From positions 1 through 49,435 of the forward strand of contig CAITZM010000146.1 of NCBI GenBank assembly GCA_903896925.1: DNA of 49,435 bases, read 5' to 3'. Below the pieces are notes generated by a model. It had not been told where the DNA came from, ran no database searches, and was given only the letters and a program-made list of their open reading frames with translations. The stretch's first letter is position 1. Every line of letters begins with the position of its first letter. This DNA is from an uncultured Lentisphaerota bacterium. Lineage in GTDB: Bacteria; Verrucomicrobiota; Kiritimatiellia; CAIQIC01. Shown one piece after another: positions 8,540 to 17,193 of this stretch. The translations under genes and the position numbers were made by a program.

Positions 8540-8821
8540 TCAGTCCTGGACGTTGATCACGCTGTTCAAGGAGCCGCAGCCGTTCGGTGCGCTCTCCGCG
8601 CAGTGCGGGTCCACGCACCATTCGCCGTTGATCACGAACTTGTACTCGTGTTTCCCCGGCGGAACGGCGACGACGGTCTTGTAGTGGCCGCTGTCGGGGT
8701 TGTCCGTCATCGGGTTCTTCTGGGCATCCCAATGGTTGAACGTGCCCGCGACGGACACCTGGCTGCCGGGTGTCGCCGACACGCGAAATTCGATCTGCTT
8801 GAGCGCTGGTTTCTTTTTCAT
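8540..8821 (-). CDS. Free-standing glycogen-binding (CBM48/AMPK-type) domain protein
   Basis: The 93-residue protein is almost entirely one carbohydrate-binding module of the isoamylase N-terminal/AMPK beta type. VSVAGTFNHWD contains the typical Trp, and PPGKHEYKFVINGEWCVDP contains the conserved K-x-E-Y-K-F-V strand and second Trp. In larger proteins this module binds alpha-glucan (glycogen or starch). Here there is no enzyme attached and no signal peptide, so it is probably a cytoplasmic glycogen-binding or regulatory protein. AGGAG stands seven bases before the ATG. It lies 72 bases after the DUF2934 gene on the same strand. Confidence 0.85.
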   Translation of the reverse strand: MKKKPALKQIEFRVSATPGSQVSVAGTFNHWDAQKNPMTDNPDSGHYKTVVAVPPGKHEYKFVINGEWCVDPHCAESAPNGCGSLNSVINVQD

Positions 8822-8893
8822 GCTGTTCTCCTGCGGCCTGGTTCGCTCATTTCCTGGTTCACGACCGTGCTGCTTTCCAGTGGGTGCTGTTTG

Positions 8894-9097
8894 CTAGGGA
8901 CAAGAGCCGGGCGCACGTTTCACGCTGCGGCCGACCGGTGCTTCCGGTTTGGCGCCCATGGCGCTGGTCAGTTCGGCCTCGGCCTGCAGCCAGTGGCGTA
9001 CGACGTCGCCCACCGGCTCTCCCGCCTGCGTCCACAGACGATAGGCACGGACCGCAATCGCTTCGTGCGAGGGCTCTGCTGGCTGCTGTGCTTTCAT
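8894..9097 (-). CDS. DUF2934 small protein
   Basis: The 67-residue protein carries the DUF2934 pattern IAVRAYRLWTQAGEP followed by VVRHWLQAEAEL at residues of about 14-43, with a short variable tail. DUF2934 proteins are small, have no known function and are frequent in proteobacterial and PVC genomes. AAAGG precedes the ATG at 9097. A longer in-frame extension is not supported. The glycogen-binding-domain gene follows on the same strand, so they may share a transcript. Confidence 0.75.
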   Translation of the reverse strand: MKAQQPAEPSHEAIAVRAYRLWTQAGEPVGDVVRHWLQAEAELTSAMGAKPEAPVGRSVKRAPGSCP

Positions 9098-9360
9098 GCG
9101 GACCTTTTCTGCTTGCGAACATTTGTTGTTGAAGCGCGTCCAAGCTGACCAACACGTGTTGCCGCACGTAGCGGCCTGCCTGGCTGTGCTTTTAAAAGCC
9201 GGGGCAATAGTGCCGCTCCCGCCCCCCGATGGGTAGCGGGCCCTAGGCTGAATTTAGACTAGGGGAACGCCCTAGGTCGCCGCCTGCGGAACCTGACTGA
9301 GAAAGGTTCCGAATTTGAAAAATAATCCGACGCAGCAGACCGTGGACGCGGCGGCCCGCC

Positions 9361-9490
9361 GCGTAGCATCAACGCACGAGATAAGCGGCGTGACGTCGCT
9401 TCCACGAAGAGTCCGGCCTCAACAGAGCTTGCGCATCCGCCGCGTAGCAACAATGCGCAAGCCAAGCGGCGGGACGCCGCTTTCCACGAA
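9361..9490. repeat. Tandem 81-bp palindromic repeat
   Basis: GCGTAGCA starts two imperfect copies at 9361 and 9442 (period 81). Each contains an AAGCGGCG/GACG-type hairpin, perfect in copy two (GCGGCG, 3-base loop, CGCCGC at 9466-9480), followed by TTCCACGAA. The rest of 9098-9941 holds no intact gene; a decayed fragment follows at 9548. Confidence 0.65.
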
Positions 9491-9547
9491 ATGCGCAGCA
9501 TCCACCACGCAGGCTCCTGAAAACTGAATAGACGGTTGGGCTTTACA

Positions 9548-9694
9548 ATGTTGGGAAGAACCATGCGCGTGCGTTTCCAAGCCTCGGTGGACAGGCGCCT
9601 CATCGCCGGGGCTGTAGTCTTTGTCGCCGACCAGGACAAGATGCTGGCCTTGGAGTCGGGGATGCTCAGAAAGAACCCTACGGTTCCCTCCTGA
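9548..9694 (+). pseudogene. Remnant of a serine hydrolase (class C beta-lactamase-like) N-terminus
   Basis: A 48-codon frame reads MRVRFQASVDRRLIAGAVVF then VADQDKMLALES before it degrades and stops at 9692-9694. This pattern (a basic loop, IAGAVVFVAD, then K-x-L-x-L-E-S) resembles the first conserved strand pair of serine hydrolases of the beta-lactamase/6-aminohexanoate-dimer hydrolase family. The S-x-x-K active site that should follow some 40 residues later is absent. I read it as a truncated relic; the family match is from memory of the motif, so the call is moderate. Confidence 0.45.
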
Positions 9695-9941
9695 AGGCGG
9701 CGATCAGGAAATACGGACGGTCGCGTTGAGGTTGGCGATGCCGCTCCGCTTCCCGATCCCAACGCCGTGCCGGCATCGGTCAGGGTGCTGTGCCGTAGTT
9801 TCCGATCTGTGCATTAAACTGAGCCGGCAATAAAAGTTGGCTTAAAAACCGCTCCTCACTATACTTGTCAGCGTTCGTGACGGTTGTCGGCGCGCCTCTG
9901 CCGCTGTGTGGCGTCGGGTGCACGCCCTGAAAGATCTGCTT

Positions 9942-11282
9942 ATGAACCTAGCGTCAGCCACTCGTCGCCAATTCCTCCACTGGACCACCCTGGGTGGCGC
10001 CGGTTTCTTCCTCGGCTGCCAGCGGACCGCGGTGAACGCGCGCCGCCTCTCGCCCAACGAAAAGCTCAACATCGGCGTCGTCGGCGTCGCCCACCGCGGC
10101 GGCTCCAACCTGGGCGGCGTGGCGCTCGAGAACATCGTGGCGCTGTGCGATGTGGACGACAATTTTTTGCAGGCCGCTGCCGCCAAATTCCCGCGGGCGC
10201 AAACCTACAACGACTTCCGCCGGATGCTCGACCGGCCCGACCTGGACGCCGTCGTCTGTTCGACGGCCGACCACACGCACGCGGTGGTCAGCATGCTGGC
10301 GTTGCAGGGTGGCCGCCACCTCTATTGCGAGAAGCCGCTGACGCGCACCGTGTCCGAATGCCGCCGCGTGCGCGAGGCGGCGCGCCGCGGCAAGCTCGTG
10401 ACGCAGATGGGGACCCAGATCCATGCGGGGACGAATTACCGCCGCGTGGTGGAGCTGATCCAGGGCGGCGTCATCGGCCCGGTGGCCGAGGTGCATGTCT
10501 GGGCCAGCGTCAAGTACGGTGGCATGGACCGTCCCGCCGAGACGCCGCCCGTGCCGCCAGGACTGCACTACGACCTGTGGCTGGGCCCGGTGGCGGAACG
10601 CCCTTATCACCCCGAGTATCTGCCCACAAAGTGGCGCAACTGGTGGGCGTTCGGCGGCGGCGGGCTGGGCGATTTCGGCTGTCACTATATGGACCTGCCG
10701 CATTGGGCCCTGGGCTTGCACGACTGCTCTTCCGTGGAGGTCGTGGATGGTCCGCCGTTGCATCCCGAGACGGTGCCGCCCTGGCTGGTCTTGCGCTACG
10801 GCTACCCCGCGCGCGGCGCGCAGCCGCCGGTGAAGCTGATGTGGTATCACGGAGGCAAGCAGCCGGAGCTGCTCGCCTCCGTGCTGCCGGAAGAGAAGGC
10901 GTCCGCCAAGCAGGGCGCCAAACAGAAGACGCCCTGGCAGAGCGGCGTGCTGTTTGTCGGGACGAAGGGCATGCTGCTGGCGGATTACGGCCGGCACGTG
11001 CTGCTGCCGCAGCAGCAGTTCGCGGGTTTCGATGCGCCGAAACCGTCCATCCCCGATTCGGTCGGGCACCATCAGGAATGGATCACGGCCTGCAAGACGG
11101 GCGGCACGACGACGTGCAATTTCGATTATTCCGGCGCGTTGACCGAGGCCGTGCTGCTGGGCAACGTCGCCTACCGCGCGGGCCAGAAACTGGAATGGGA
11201 CCCGAAGAAACTGCGCGCGGGGAACTGTCCTGCGGCGGATGAATTTATCCAGCACCAGTATCGCAAGGGCTGGACGCTTTGA
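9942..11282 (+). CDS. Tat-exported Gfo/Idh/MocA family oxidoreductase
   Basis: The 446-residue protein opens with a twin-arginine signal (TRRQFLHWTT, residues 7-16) ending in a lipobox-like FFLGC, so it is probably exported folded and lipid-anchored. A Rossmann NAD(P)-binding part follows (IGVVGVAHRGG, then IVALCDVDD). CEKPLTRT holds the usual Lys of the family, and the C-terminal half carries FGCHYMDLPHWAL. Such enzymes oxidise or reduce sugar hydroxyls with a tightly bound nicotinamide cofactor. The ATG at 9942 is preferred over an in-frame GTG at 9906, which would put 12 residues before the Tat motif. The DUF1080 gene starts 45 bases downstream, and the two probably form an operon. Confidence 0.9.
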   Translation: MNLASATRRQFLHWTTLGGAGFFLGCQRTAVNARRLSPNEKLNIGVVGVAHRGGSNLGGVALENIVALCDVDDNFLQAAAAKFPRAQTYNDFRRMLDRPDLDAVVCSTADHTHAVVSMLALQGGRHLYCEKPLTRTVSECRRVREAARRGKLVTQMGTQIHAGTNYRRVVELIQGGVIGPVAEVHVWASVKYGGMDRPAETPPVPPGLHYDLWLGPVAERPYHPEYLPTKWRNWWAFGGGGLGDFGCHYMDLPHWALGLHDCSSVEVVDGPPLHPETVPPWLVLRYGYPARGAQPPVKLMWYHGGKQPELLASVLPEEKASAKQGAKQKTPWQSGVLFVGTKGMLLADYGRHVLLPQQQFAGFDAPKPSIPDSVGHHQEWITACKTGGTTTCNFDYSGALTEAVLLGNVAYRAGQKLEWDPKKLRAGNCPAADEFIQHQYRKGWTL

Positions 11283-11327
11283 ACCGGTTCGCGATGAAGT
11301 GTGGAAAGTAACAGATCAGGTCAGCCT

Positions 11328-12758
11328 ATGAAAAAAATAGTAATGCTCTCGTCCGTTCTCCTGCTCACCGGCCTTTGCCAGGCCGGGCTGAACGAAGCAC
11401 CCGCCGGGTTCACCGCGCTCTTCAACGGGCAGAACCTCTCCGGCTGGTACGGCTGGGGCACATCAGATCCGAGCGCGCTGTGGGCGATGACGCCCGAGCA
11501 GCTCGCCGACTACAAGCGCAAGTCGGTCGAGGGCGGACTGGCGGACAAGAAGGGCAAGCCGCAGACGGACCACATCCAGGCGCACTGGAAGGTGGCCGAC
11601 GGGGAACTGGTGAACGATGGCAAGGGCTTGTACCTCACCACGGACAAGGACTACGGCGACTTCGAACTGTGGCTGGAATACAAGGCGCTGCCGGACGGCG
11701 ACAGCGGCGTGTATCTGCGCGGCGTGCCGCAGGTGCAGATCTGGGATGCGACCAAGGGCGATCCGCGCGGCCTGGGGCAGGACAAGGGGTCCGGCGGTTT
11801 GTGGAACAACAGCAAGGGCGCGCCGGGCAAGGATCCGTCCAAGAAAATGGACAAGCCGTTCGGCGAGTGGAACAGCTTCAAGATCACCATGATCGGCGAG
11901 CGCGTGACGGTGGTCTTCAACGGCGAGACCGTGGTGGACCACTGCGTGCTGGAAAATTATTTCGCCAACAAGAAGGCGGGCTACGTGGCCTTCGCGAAAC
12001 CCGGTGCGGCCGGCAAGGAAACCAAACAGGAGAAAGTGCCCAACGGCTTCCTGCGCGATCCGATTTTCCCCAAGGGCCCGATCCAGCTGCAGACGCACGG
12101 CAGCGAAATCCGCTGGCGCAATGTCTTCATCCGCGAAATCAAGCCGGAGGAGGCGAACGCGAAACTGGCGGCGCGCGACAACGAGGGCTTCGTCCGCCTC
12201 GACAACGGCAAGGACCTGGAAAACTGGCAGGGCGCGGTGGCGAACTACGAGGTCAAGGACGGTTGCATCGTCTGCAAGCCCCGCAAGGGCGGCGACCTCC
12301 TGACGAAGGAAGAGTACGGGGACATGGTGCTGCGCTTTGAGTTCAAGCTGCCGCCGGCGGGCAACAACGGCATCGCGCTGCGCACGCCGATGGGCGGGCA
12401 TTCCGCTTCCGACGGGTTGGAGATCCAGGTGCTCGACAGCGACGGCTACAACGCCGCGCATCCCAAGAACCCGCTGCTGCCCTACCAGTATCACGGTTCG
12501 CTGTATCACTGCGTCGGCGCCAAGCACGGCTACCTGCGGCCGGTGGGGCAGTGGAATTACGAGGAGATCGAGGTGCGCGGCCAGAAGATCAAGGTCACCC
12601 TCAACGGCACGAAGATTCTCGACGTGGATATCGACACCTTCGACCGCAGCCAGATCGCGCATCCGCCCAAGGGCCTCGACCGCAAGAGCGGATTTATCGG
12701 CTTCGCCGGGCACAGCGATCCGGTCGCCTTCCGGAACTTTTGCGTCAAGCGGCTCTAA
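11328..12758 (+). CDS. Exported two-domain DUF1080 (3-keto-disaccharide hydrolase-like) protein
   Basis: The 476-residue protein has a signal peptide (MKKIVMLSSVLLLTGLCQAG) and two tandem concanavalin-like DUF1080 domains. The first spans about 22-265, starting FTALFNGQNLSGWYGW; the second about 285-476, starting FVRLDNGKDLENWQG. Both show the family signature of a D-x-GxYLR or NNGIALR strand (GDSGVYLRGVPQVQIWD and GNNGIALRTPMGG). DUF1080 (PF06439) proteins are now linked to cleavage of 3-keto glycosides, the products of sugar 3-dehydrogenases. The preceding gene is a candidate for that first step. The ATG at 11328 begins the signal peptide; the start at 11301 would add nine unlikely residues. 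Confidence 0.88.
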   Translation: MKKIVMLSSVLLLTGLCQAGLNEAPAGFTALFNGQNLSGWYGWGTSDPSALWAMTPEQLADYKRKSVEGGLADKKGKPQTDHIQAHWKVADGELVNDGKGLYLTTDKDYGDFELWLEYKALPDGDSGVYLRGVPQVQIWDATKGDPRGLGQDKGSGGLWNNSKGAPGKDPSKKMDKPFGEWNSFKITMIGERVTVVFNGETVVDHCVLENYFANKKAGYVAFAKPGAAGKETKQEKVPNGFLRDPIFPKGPIQLQTHGSEIRWRNVFIREIKPEEANAKLAARDNEGFVRLDNGKDLENWQGAVANYEVKDGCIVCKPRKGGDLLTKEEYGDMVLRFEFKLPPAGNNGIALRTPMGGHSASDGLEIQVLDSDGYNAAHPKNPLLPYQYHGSLYHCVGAKHGYLRPVGQWNYEEIEVRGQKIKVTLNGTKILDVDIDTFDRSQIAHPPKGLDRKSGFIGFAGHSDPVAFRNFCVKRL

Positions 12759-12824
12759 GCCCGCCGGGTGTGGCGAACGCTTAGTGGGTCATTGGTCACC
12801 TCAAGTGCGTTTGGGTGCACTTGT

Positions 12825-12847
12825 AGCCGGCTTCGGTGAAGCCGGCT
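12825..12847. repeat. Perfect 10-bp-stem hairpin downstream of DUF1080 gene
   Basis: AGCCGGCTTC, a 3-base loop and its exact complement GAAGCCGGCT lie 67 bases past the DUF1080 stop, between two convergent genes. No T-run follows, so it is either a REP-like palindrome or a weak bidirectional terminator. A smaller AAGTGC/GCACTT hairpin precedes it at 12803-12822. Confidence 0.5.
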
Positions 12848-12854
12848 GCCGGGG

Positions 12855-13001
12855 TCAGCGGTTCAGGCTGCTGTTCTGCACCAACACATCAGCCGCTTGC
12901 GCGTGGGCTGTTGCTGATTTCTTGATGATCACGTCCGAGGTCAGGTTCGCCGGGTCGGTGACCCGGCCTACAGGAGAAACGGTCAGGGGCGCGGCGTGAT
13001 T
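12855..13001 (-). pseudogene. Possible protein-coding relic, unidentified
   Basis: On the minus strand, a 48-codon stretch between two stops reads like protein (PLTVSPVGRVTDPANLTSDV then IIKKSATAHAQAADVLVQ), with no start codon. It lies downstream of the GHL10 gene and in a different frame. It could be the decayed C-terminus of a lost gene. I do not recognise a family, and chance cannot be excluded. Confidence 0.3.
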
Positions 13002-13073
13002 CTATAGGCCGCAGCTCCGATGCGGTGGCTGGCGCGATGGGGGGCGGGTACGTCAAATCCTGCCTTGTCGCTG

Positions 13074-15524
13074 TTACGGCGCGCGCGGCGGCGCGGGCCG
13101 GGTGATGCCCAGGCCGAGGAGCGGGAGGAGTTCCTGGCTCTCCTTGGCCCCGTAGTTGAAGATGATGAAACCATCGGTGTGGAACCGGTCGGCGATGTCG
13201 ATCTGCTCGATCGTCCGGGCGGCGCCGAAGTGCGAGGAGGACGCGCTGACGCCGATGCCTGGATAGACGGGCGTCCGCCCCGCCCACGCCACCTGCTGGG
13301 CGACCATGCCCTCGAACCGCTGGTTGTTCGGGGTGTAGTCCATCGGGCACACGAAATCGAGCCACCCCTTGTCGCACCAGAGTTTCCAGTCCTGACCGAC
13401 GATGTCGCGGTCCGTATTCCAGTTGCGGAAGACGGCGGCGGAGATTTTGAGGCCGGGCCGGACGGCGCGGGCCTGCTCGCTCACCGCCTGCACGACCGCC
13501 GAGATATGGCTGCGCCGCCAGTCCAGCCAGCGCTCCGCGAGCGGGCCCGCTGTGCGCACGTCGTTGGGCCATTTCTTGATTGCGGCGCCCTGGTGGCGCT
13601 CAAAGCGCTCCCGGCAGCCGGCGCAGAAACAATGCTGGTTGTCCGGATAGCGGATGTAGTCGAAGTGGATTCCGTCCACGGGATACTTGCGCGCCACCTC
13701 GACCATGGCGTCGATTTCCAGTTGCCGGTTGGAGGGGTGGGAGGGGCAGAGCCACAGCAGTTCCTCGCCCTTCAGTCCGGCCTGGAGGCGCCGTTCGCGC
13801 CGTAATTCTGCGACGAAGGAATCCGGCACGGCGTGGCCGAGGTTCCAGTTGACCTTCCAGACGTGCAACTGCACACCGTGCTTCCGGCAGGCCGCGAGGC
13901 AGGCGGCGATCTGGTCGCCACCGGCGGCCGCCTTCGAGGCCTTGGGAAGCACCTGGCTGTCGTAGAAGGCGGCGCCGCCCCACAGCATGTTGGGGAAAAT
14001 CGCCGTGAAGCCGTTGGCGGCCAGACGGCGGATGGCCTCGTCCCACTCGATGCCCGTCACGCCGAACGCGTCGTGGCACCAGAAGGCGCGGAAACGCGCG
14101 GGGGTCGCCGGCTGGGCGAGGCACCACGCCTCCAGCAGCAGCCGGTCGGCCACGGTGTCGAGTTCGGGCACATCGCTATAGCGACCGGAGGCCAGCGCCT
14201 GCTCAACGTTGTTGCGTGCCGTGCGGGTCGCCGTCACCGCTGTGTCCACGCGCGGGTCGGCTTTCCCCCGGCGCAAGATTTCCTGGATGGCCTGCTCGAA
14301 GGTCCGGCCCCCGAAATCCTTCCCGATGTCCGCCATGGCTGCGGCCGCCACACGGCGTCCGGTTTCCGGGACCAGGTGGTTGACCATGGCCAGCAGCATG
14401 CGCCTTTTTTGAGCGAGGTCATCCTGCAGGAGGATGTGGGACATCACGATGGCCTTGGGCGAGCCCAGCACGGCGGGATAACCGGACGGCTGGCCCTGCT
14501 CATCGAGCCATTCCGCCAGCACCTGCCCCACGCCGGGGACCGGTGTGAAGACGGTGATGTTCCACGAATCCTGGTGGACGATCTCCGGCGCCCCCGGCAG
14601 CGCCGCGGGCGCAAACCGCAGCGCTGAAAAAGCGCCCGGCTTGGGGGCCTTCAGGTGCTTCCCGCCTTGTATGCCGAGGACCGGATACAGCCGTGGATAG
14701 CTGTTGTAAAAGGCCAGCAGTTTGCCGCCCCGATCGGAAAAACGGATCAGCTCGTCGGCCGCTTTGTCCGGCAGAACCGGGTTGAAGGGCAGCACGACGA
14801 GTTGATAGGGCGCCAGCTTATTTGCGCTGAGGTCGCGGTCGCTCAGCACGCGGCAGGACACGCCGATGGCGTGCAATTCCTGGACACAGGCGTCGGTGTA
14901 CTCCTGCACCCCCTTGGCGTTGTCCGACCCACGCTTGACCGCCGAGTCGCCGCGCAGCACCGCCACGAGCGGCTTGCCTCCCGGTTCCTCCACCGGCCAG
15001 ATGTCGCCGAGAAAGAATTCCGTGTCCACGTCCTTGCCGCGCCACGCCGAGATGCGCAACAGGTCGATTTTATCCCAGCCTGCCGGCTTCTCCTCCTGGC
15101 TGACCTCGGCCTTGTTGATGGTGATGGTGCACCACGCATTGCTCGCCTCGGGATAGAAGTTCGCGTGGTACCAGCCCTTCCCGCTGCGCAGGTACAGGGT
15201 GTAGTGCGAAACCGGCGAGCTGTCCTTGCTGAACAGGTCGAAGCGGAGGCCGGGAGAGTCGGAAAGGTCGAGTGTCACCGGCACATCCCAGGAAGCGCGG
15301 TCGATGACGTGGCCGGCGAAACGGCAGGGCAGGCGCAGCGCCGGGCGGCCGGCGATCGTGGCGGCCGTGGCCGCCGCCGTGCCCTTCATCGTCTGCCATT
15401 TCACCTGGGTGACCCGGACGCACGGCGCATCCGCCGGCCCGGTTTCGGCCCGGGCCGGCAGCGCAGCGCCCGTGCATGCGGCCAGGCCCAGCATCAGCCC
15501 GGCCAGAATTCGTACGTGTTGCAT
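13074..15524 (-). CDS. Exported GHL10-type glycoside hydrolase-like protein
   Basis: The 816-residue protein has a signal peptide (MQHVRILAGLMLGLAAC; the LAAC box also allows a lipoprotein). Residues of about 30-170 look like a carbohydrate-binding beta domain. Residues of about 185-395 resemble a GATase-like fold seen in large glycosidases (LVAVLRGDSAVKRG, then YQLVVLPFNPVLPDKAADEL). Residues of about 475-800 form a TIM-barrel of the GHL10/YddW family (FRAFWCHDAFGVTG, GIHFDYIRYPDNQHCFC and a CPMDYTP strand). The CFCAGC cluster after the FDYIRYP motif is typical. These proteins are thought to act on cell wall or extracellular glycans, but the substrate is not known. It faces the DUF1080 gene tail to tail. 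Confidence 0.82.
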   Translation of the reverse strand: MQHVRILAGLMLGLAACTGAALPARAETGPADAPCVRVTQVKWQTMKGTAAATAATIAGRPALRLPCRFAGHVIDRASWDVPVTLDLSDSPGLRFDLFSKDSSPVSHYTLYLRSGKGWYHANFYPEASNAWCTITINKAEVSQEEKPAGWDKIDLLRISAWRGKDVDTEFFLGDIWPVEEPGGKPLVAVLRGDSAVKRGSDNAKGVQEYTDACVQELHAIGVSCRVLSDRDLSANKLAPYQLVVLPFNPVLPDKAADELIRFSDRGGKLLAFYNSYPRLYPVLGIQGGKHLKAPKPGAFSALRFAPAALPGAPEIVHQDSWNITVFTPVPGVGQVLAEWLDEQGQPSGYPAVLGSPKAIVMSHILLQDDLAQKRRMLLAMVNHLVPETGRRVAAAAMADIGKDFGGRTFEQAIQEILRRGKADPRVDTAVTATRTARNNVEQALASGRYSDVPELDTVADRLLLEAWCLAQPATPARFRAFWCHDAFGVTGIEWDEAIRRLAANGFTAIFPNMLWGGAAFYDSQVLPKASKAAAGGDQIAACLAACRKHGVQLHVWKVNWNLGHAVPDSFVAELRRERRLQAGLKGEELLWLCPSHPSNRQLEIDAMVEVARKYPVDGIHFDYIRYPDNQHCFCAGCRERFERHQGAAIKKWPNDVRTAGPLAERWLDWRRSHISAVVQAVSEQARAVRPGLKISAAVFRNWNTDRDIVGQDWKLWCDKGWLDFVCPMDYTPNNQRFEGMVAQQVAWAGRTPVYPGIGVSASSSHFGAARTIEQIDIADRFHTDGFIIFNYGAKESQELLPLLGLGITRPAPPRAP

Positions 15525-15637
15525 CGTCCTGTTCCTCTCCTGCGCGCGGCAGCCGCCGTTAAAAAAACGCGGAGCAGTTTCCTATACTTGCCGGTCTGGA
15601 AGCAAGCATCGACAGGAAGTGGAAGGGAAGATTGAAC

Positions 15638-17086
15638 TCAGGCACTGTAGCGGGCGCGGAAGCGCGTGGTGCGCTCGTTCTGGAAGCCTTCGCATTCGGC
15701 GCGCAGATAGTCGATGGCGCTCGCCACCAGCTCCGGGCGCGGCTGCGCCTCCGCGGCGGCGACCTGCTGCACGATACCGATGCAGGCATAGCGCGAGATG
15801 AGTTTGCCGAACAGGACGCGGTCGACCTGCGAGTCTTCGGTTGCCATGGGCAGGTCGCGCAGGTGGTCGGCGGCCATCACCGGCGCGGGCAGCGTCGGGT
15901 GGCGGGCCAGCGTCTCGCCCAGCGTGGCCAGGCCGAGCTTGCGCGCCTCGCCGATCAACTGGGCGGCGATCGCCTCGTAGAGCACGTCGTTGCTGCCTTC
16001 GAAAATCTGGAACGGGCGGCTGTCGGTGAAGGCCTTGCCCGTGTAGTGGTCCCGGCGGAAGCCCTGGCCGCCCCGCAGCTGCACGCCGGCATGCGCGGCC
16101 ATCTGGAGCAGATCGGTCGCCGTGACCTTCACGATGTTGGCGGCCAGCATTTCGATGAACAGTTCCGGCCCCTGGTGCGCGTCGAGCAGCGCGCCGGCAT
16201 AGGTGCAGGCGGCCTGGCAGACCGTGCCGGCGGCCTGCATCGCCGCGAGCCGGTGCTGCACCTGCTCGTAGGCGGTGAGCGGCTTGCCGAAGACCACGCG
16301 CCCGGCGCACCACTGCGCGGCCTCGTCCACCAGGCGCCGCGTGGCGCCGGCCGCAATCGAGGCGATGCTGATGCGGCTGCGGTTGAGGATGTCGTACATG
16401 ACGCGGATGTTCGTGTGGGGTCCGCACAGTTTGTTTTCGGCGGGCACCTGCACGTCAAAGCGCGTCAGGCCGTAGGTGATGGAGGTCAGCCCCGCCGCCG
16501 GGTAGAAGTGGTCGAACTGGAAGCCGGGCTGGTCCGACCGCACAATGAAGAAATCCACATCGCGGCCGAGCGCGCCCGTGTCGCGCGCCTTGCGCGCCGA
16601 CACCAGCCAGTATTCGCCCACGCCGCTGAGGCCGGCCCAATGCTTCGCGCCCTGGAGATGGTAGCCCGCGCCTTCCGGACGGAAGTTGGTCTGGATGCCC
16701 ATGATGTTCGTGCCATACTCCGGCTCCGTCATCATCATGCCGGCCAGCAGCCGCCGGTCCAGAAAATCCGCCAGCACGCGGCCGCGCGTCTCGGCCGGCG
16801 CATAGCGCGCGACCGGCATGAGGAAGAGGCTGCTCGTGATGCCGAGCATCAGGGAGAGCTCGAGCGAGTGATAGGCCGCCGTGGAGACCAGCGCCATGCT
16901 TTCGCTGTAACGCCGGTAGACGCCGCCGTGCTCCGGGGGGATGAAGACCCGGAAGGCGCCCAGGTCGTGCAGCTGGTCCACGAAGTCGCGCCGGAAGCCC
17001 TCCGGCCGGTCCAGCAGCGGGTGACACCCCGACAGGAAACTATCCAACTCGGCCCTTATGCCCGTCGCGGTGTCATTCATATTCAA
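15638..17086 (-). CDS. Acyl-CoA dehydrogenase family protein
   Basis: The 482-residue soluble protein has the three-part acyl-CoA dehydrogenase fold. These are an N-terminal helical domain, a middle beta domain containing MMMTEPEYGTN and GAKHWAGLSG (the flavin-contact region), and a C-terminal helical domain with RISIASIAAGATR, QLRGGQGFRRDHYTGKAF and FEGSNDVLYE. The Glu in FEGSND occupies the usual catalytic base position of the YEGT motif, so the enzyme should be active with FAD. The substrate is unknown, and no electron-transfer flavoprotein or CoA ligase is nearby. It sits alone among polysaccharide genes. The start is ATG at 17086 or 17080. Confidence 0.85.
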   Translation of the reverse strand: MNMNDTATGIRAELDSFLSGCHPLLDRPEGFRRDFVDQLHDLGAFRVFIPPEHGGVYRRYSESMALVSTAAYHSLELSLMLGITSSLFLMPVARYAPAETRGRVLADFLDRRLLAGMMMTEPEYGTNIMGIQTNFRPEGAGYHLQGAKHWAGLSGVGEYWLVSARKARDTGALGRDVDFFIVRSDQPGFQFDHFYPAAGLTSITYGLTRFDVQVPAENKLCGPHTNIRVMYDILNRSRISIASIAAGATRRLVDEAAQWCAGRVVFGKPLTAYEQVQHRLAAMQAAGTVCQAACTYAGALLDAHQGPELFIEMLAANIVKVTATDLLQMAAHAGVQLRGGQGFRRDHYTGKAFTDSRPFQIFEGSNDVLYEAIAAQLIGEARKLGLATLGETLARHPTLPAPVMAADHLRDLPMATEDSQVDRVLFGKLISRYACIGIVQQVAAAEAQPRPELVASAIDYLRAECEGFQNERTTRFRARYSA

Positions 17087-17193
17087 TATTCCGTTGGCTC
17101 AGCTGCGTTGCCGCCGCACAGCCCAGCGGACCGTGTGGCCAAAAGCGAACTAATTTACTGCAGATTCCCGCGGATGAAAGGGCCGGCCGTTAA

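Noticed and set aside
11463..12713. 416-codon open frame opposite the DUF1080 gene
   Set aside because: Antisense shadow of a supported gene with low-complexity His/Arg/Val composition.
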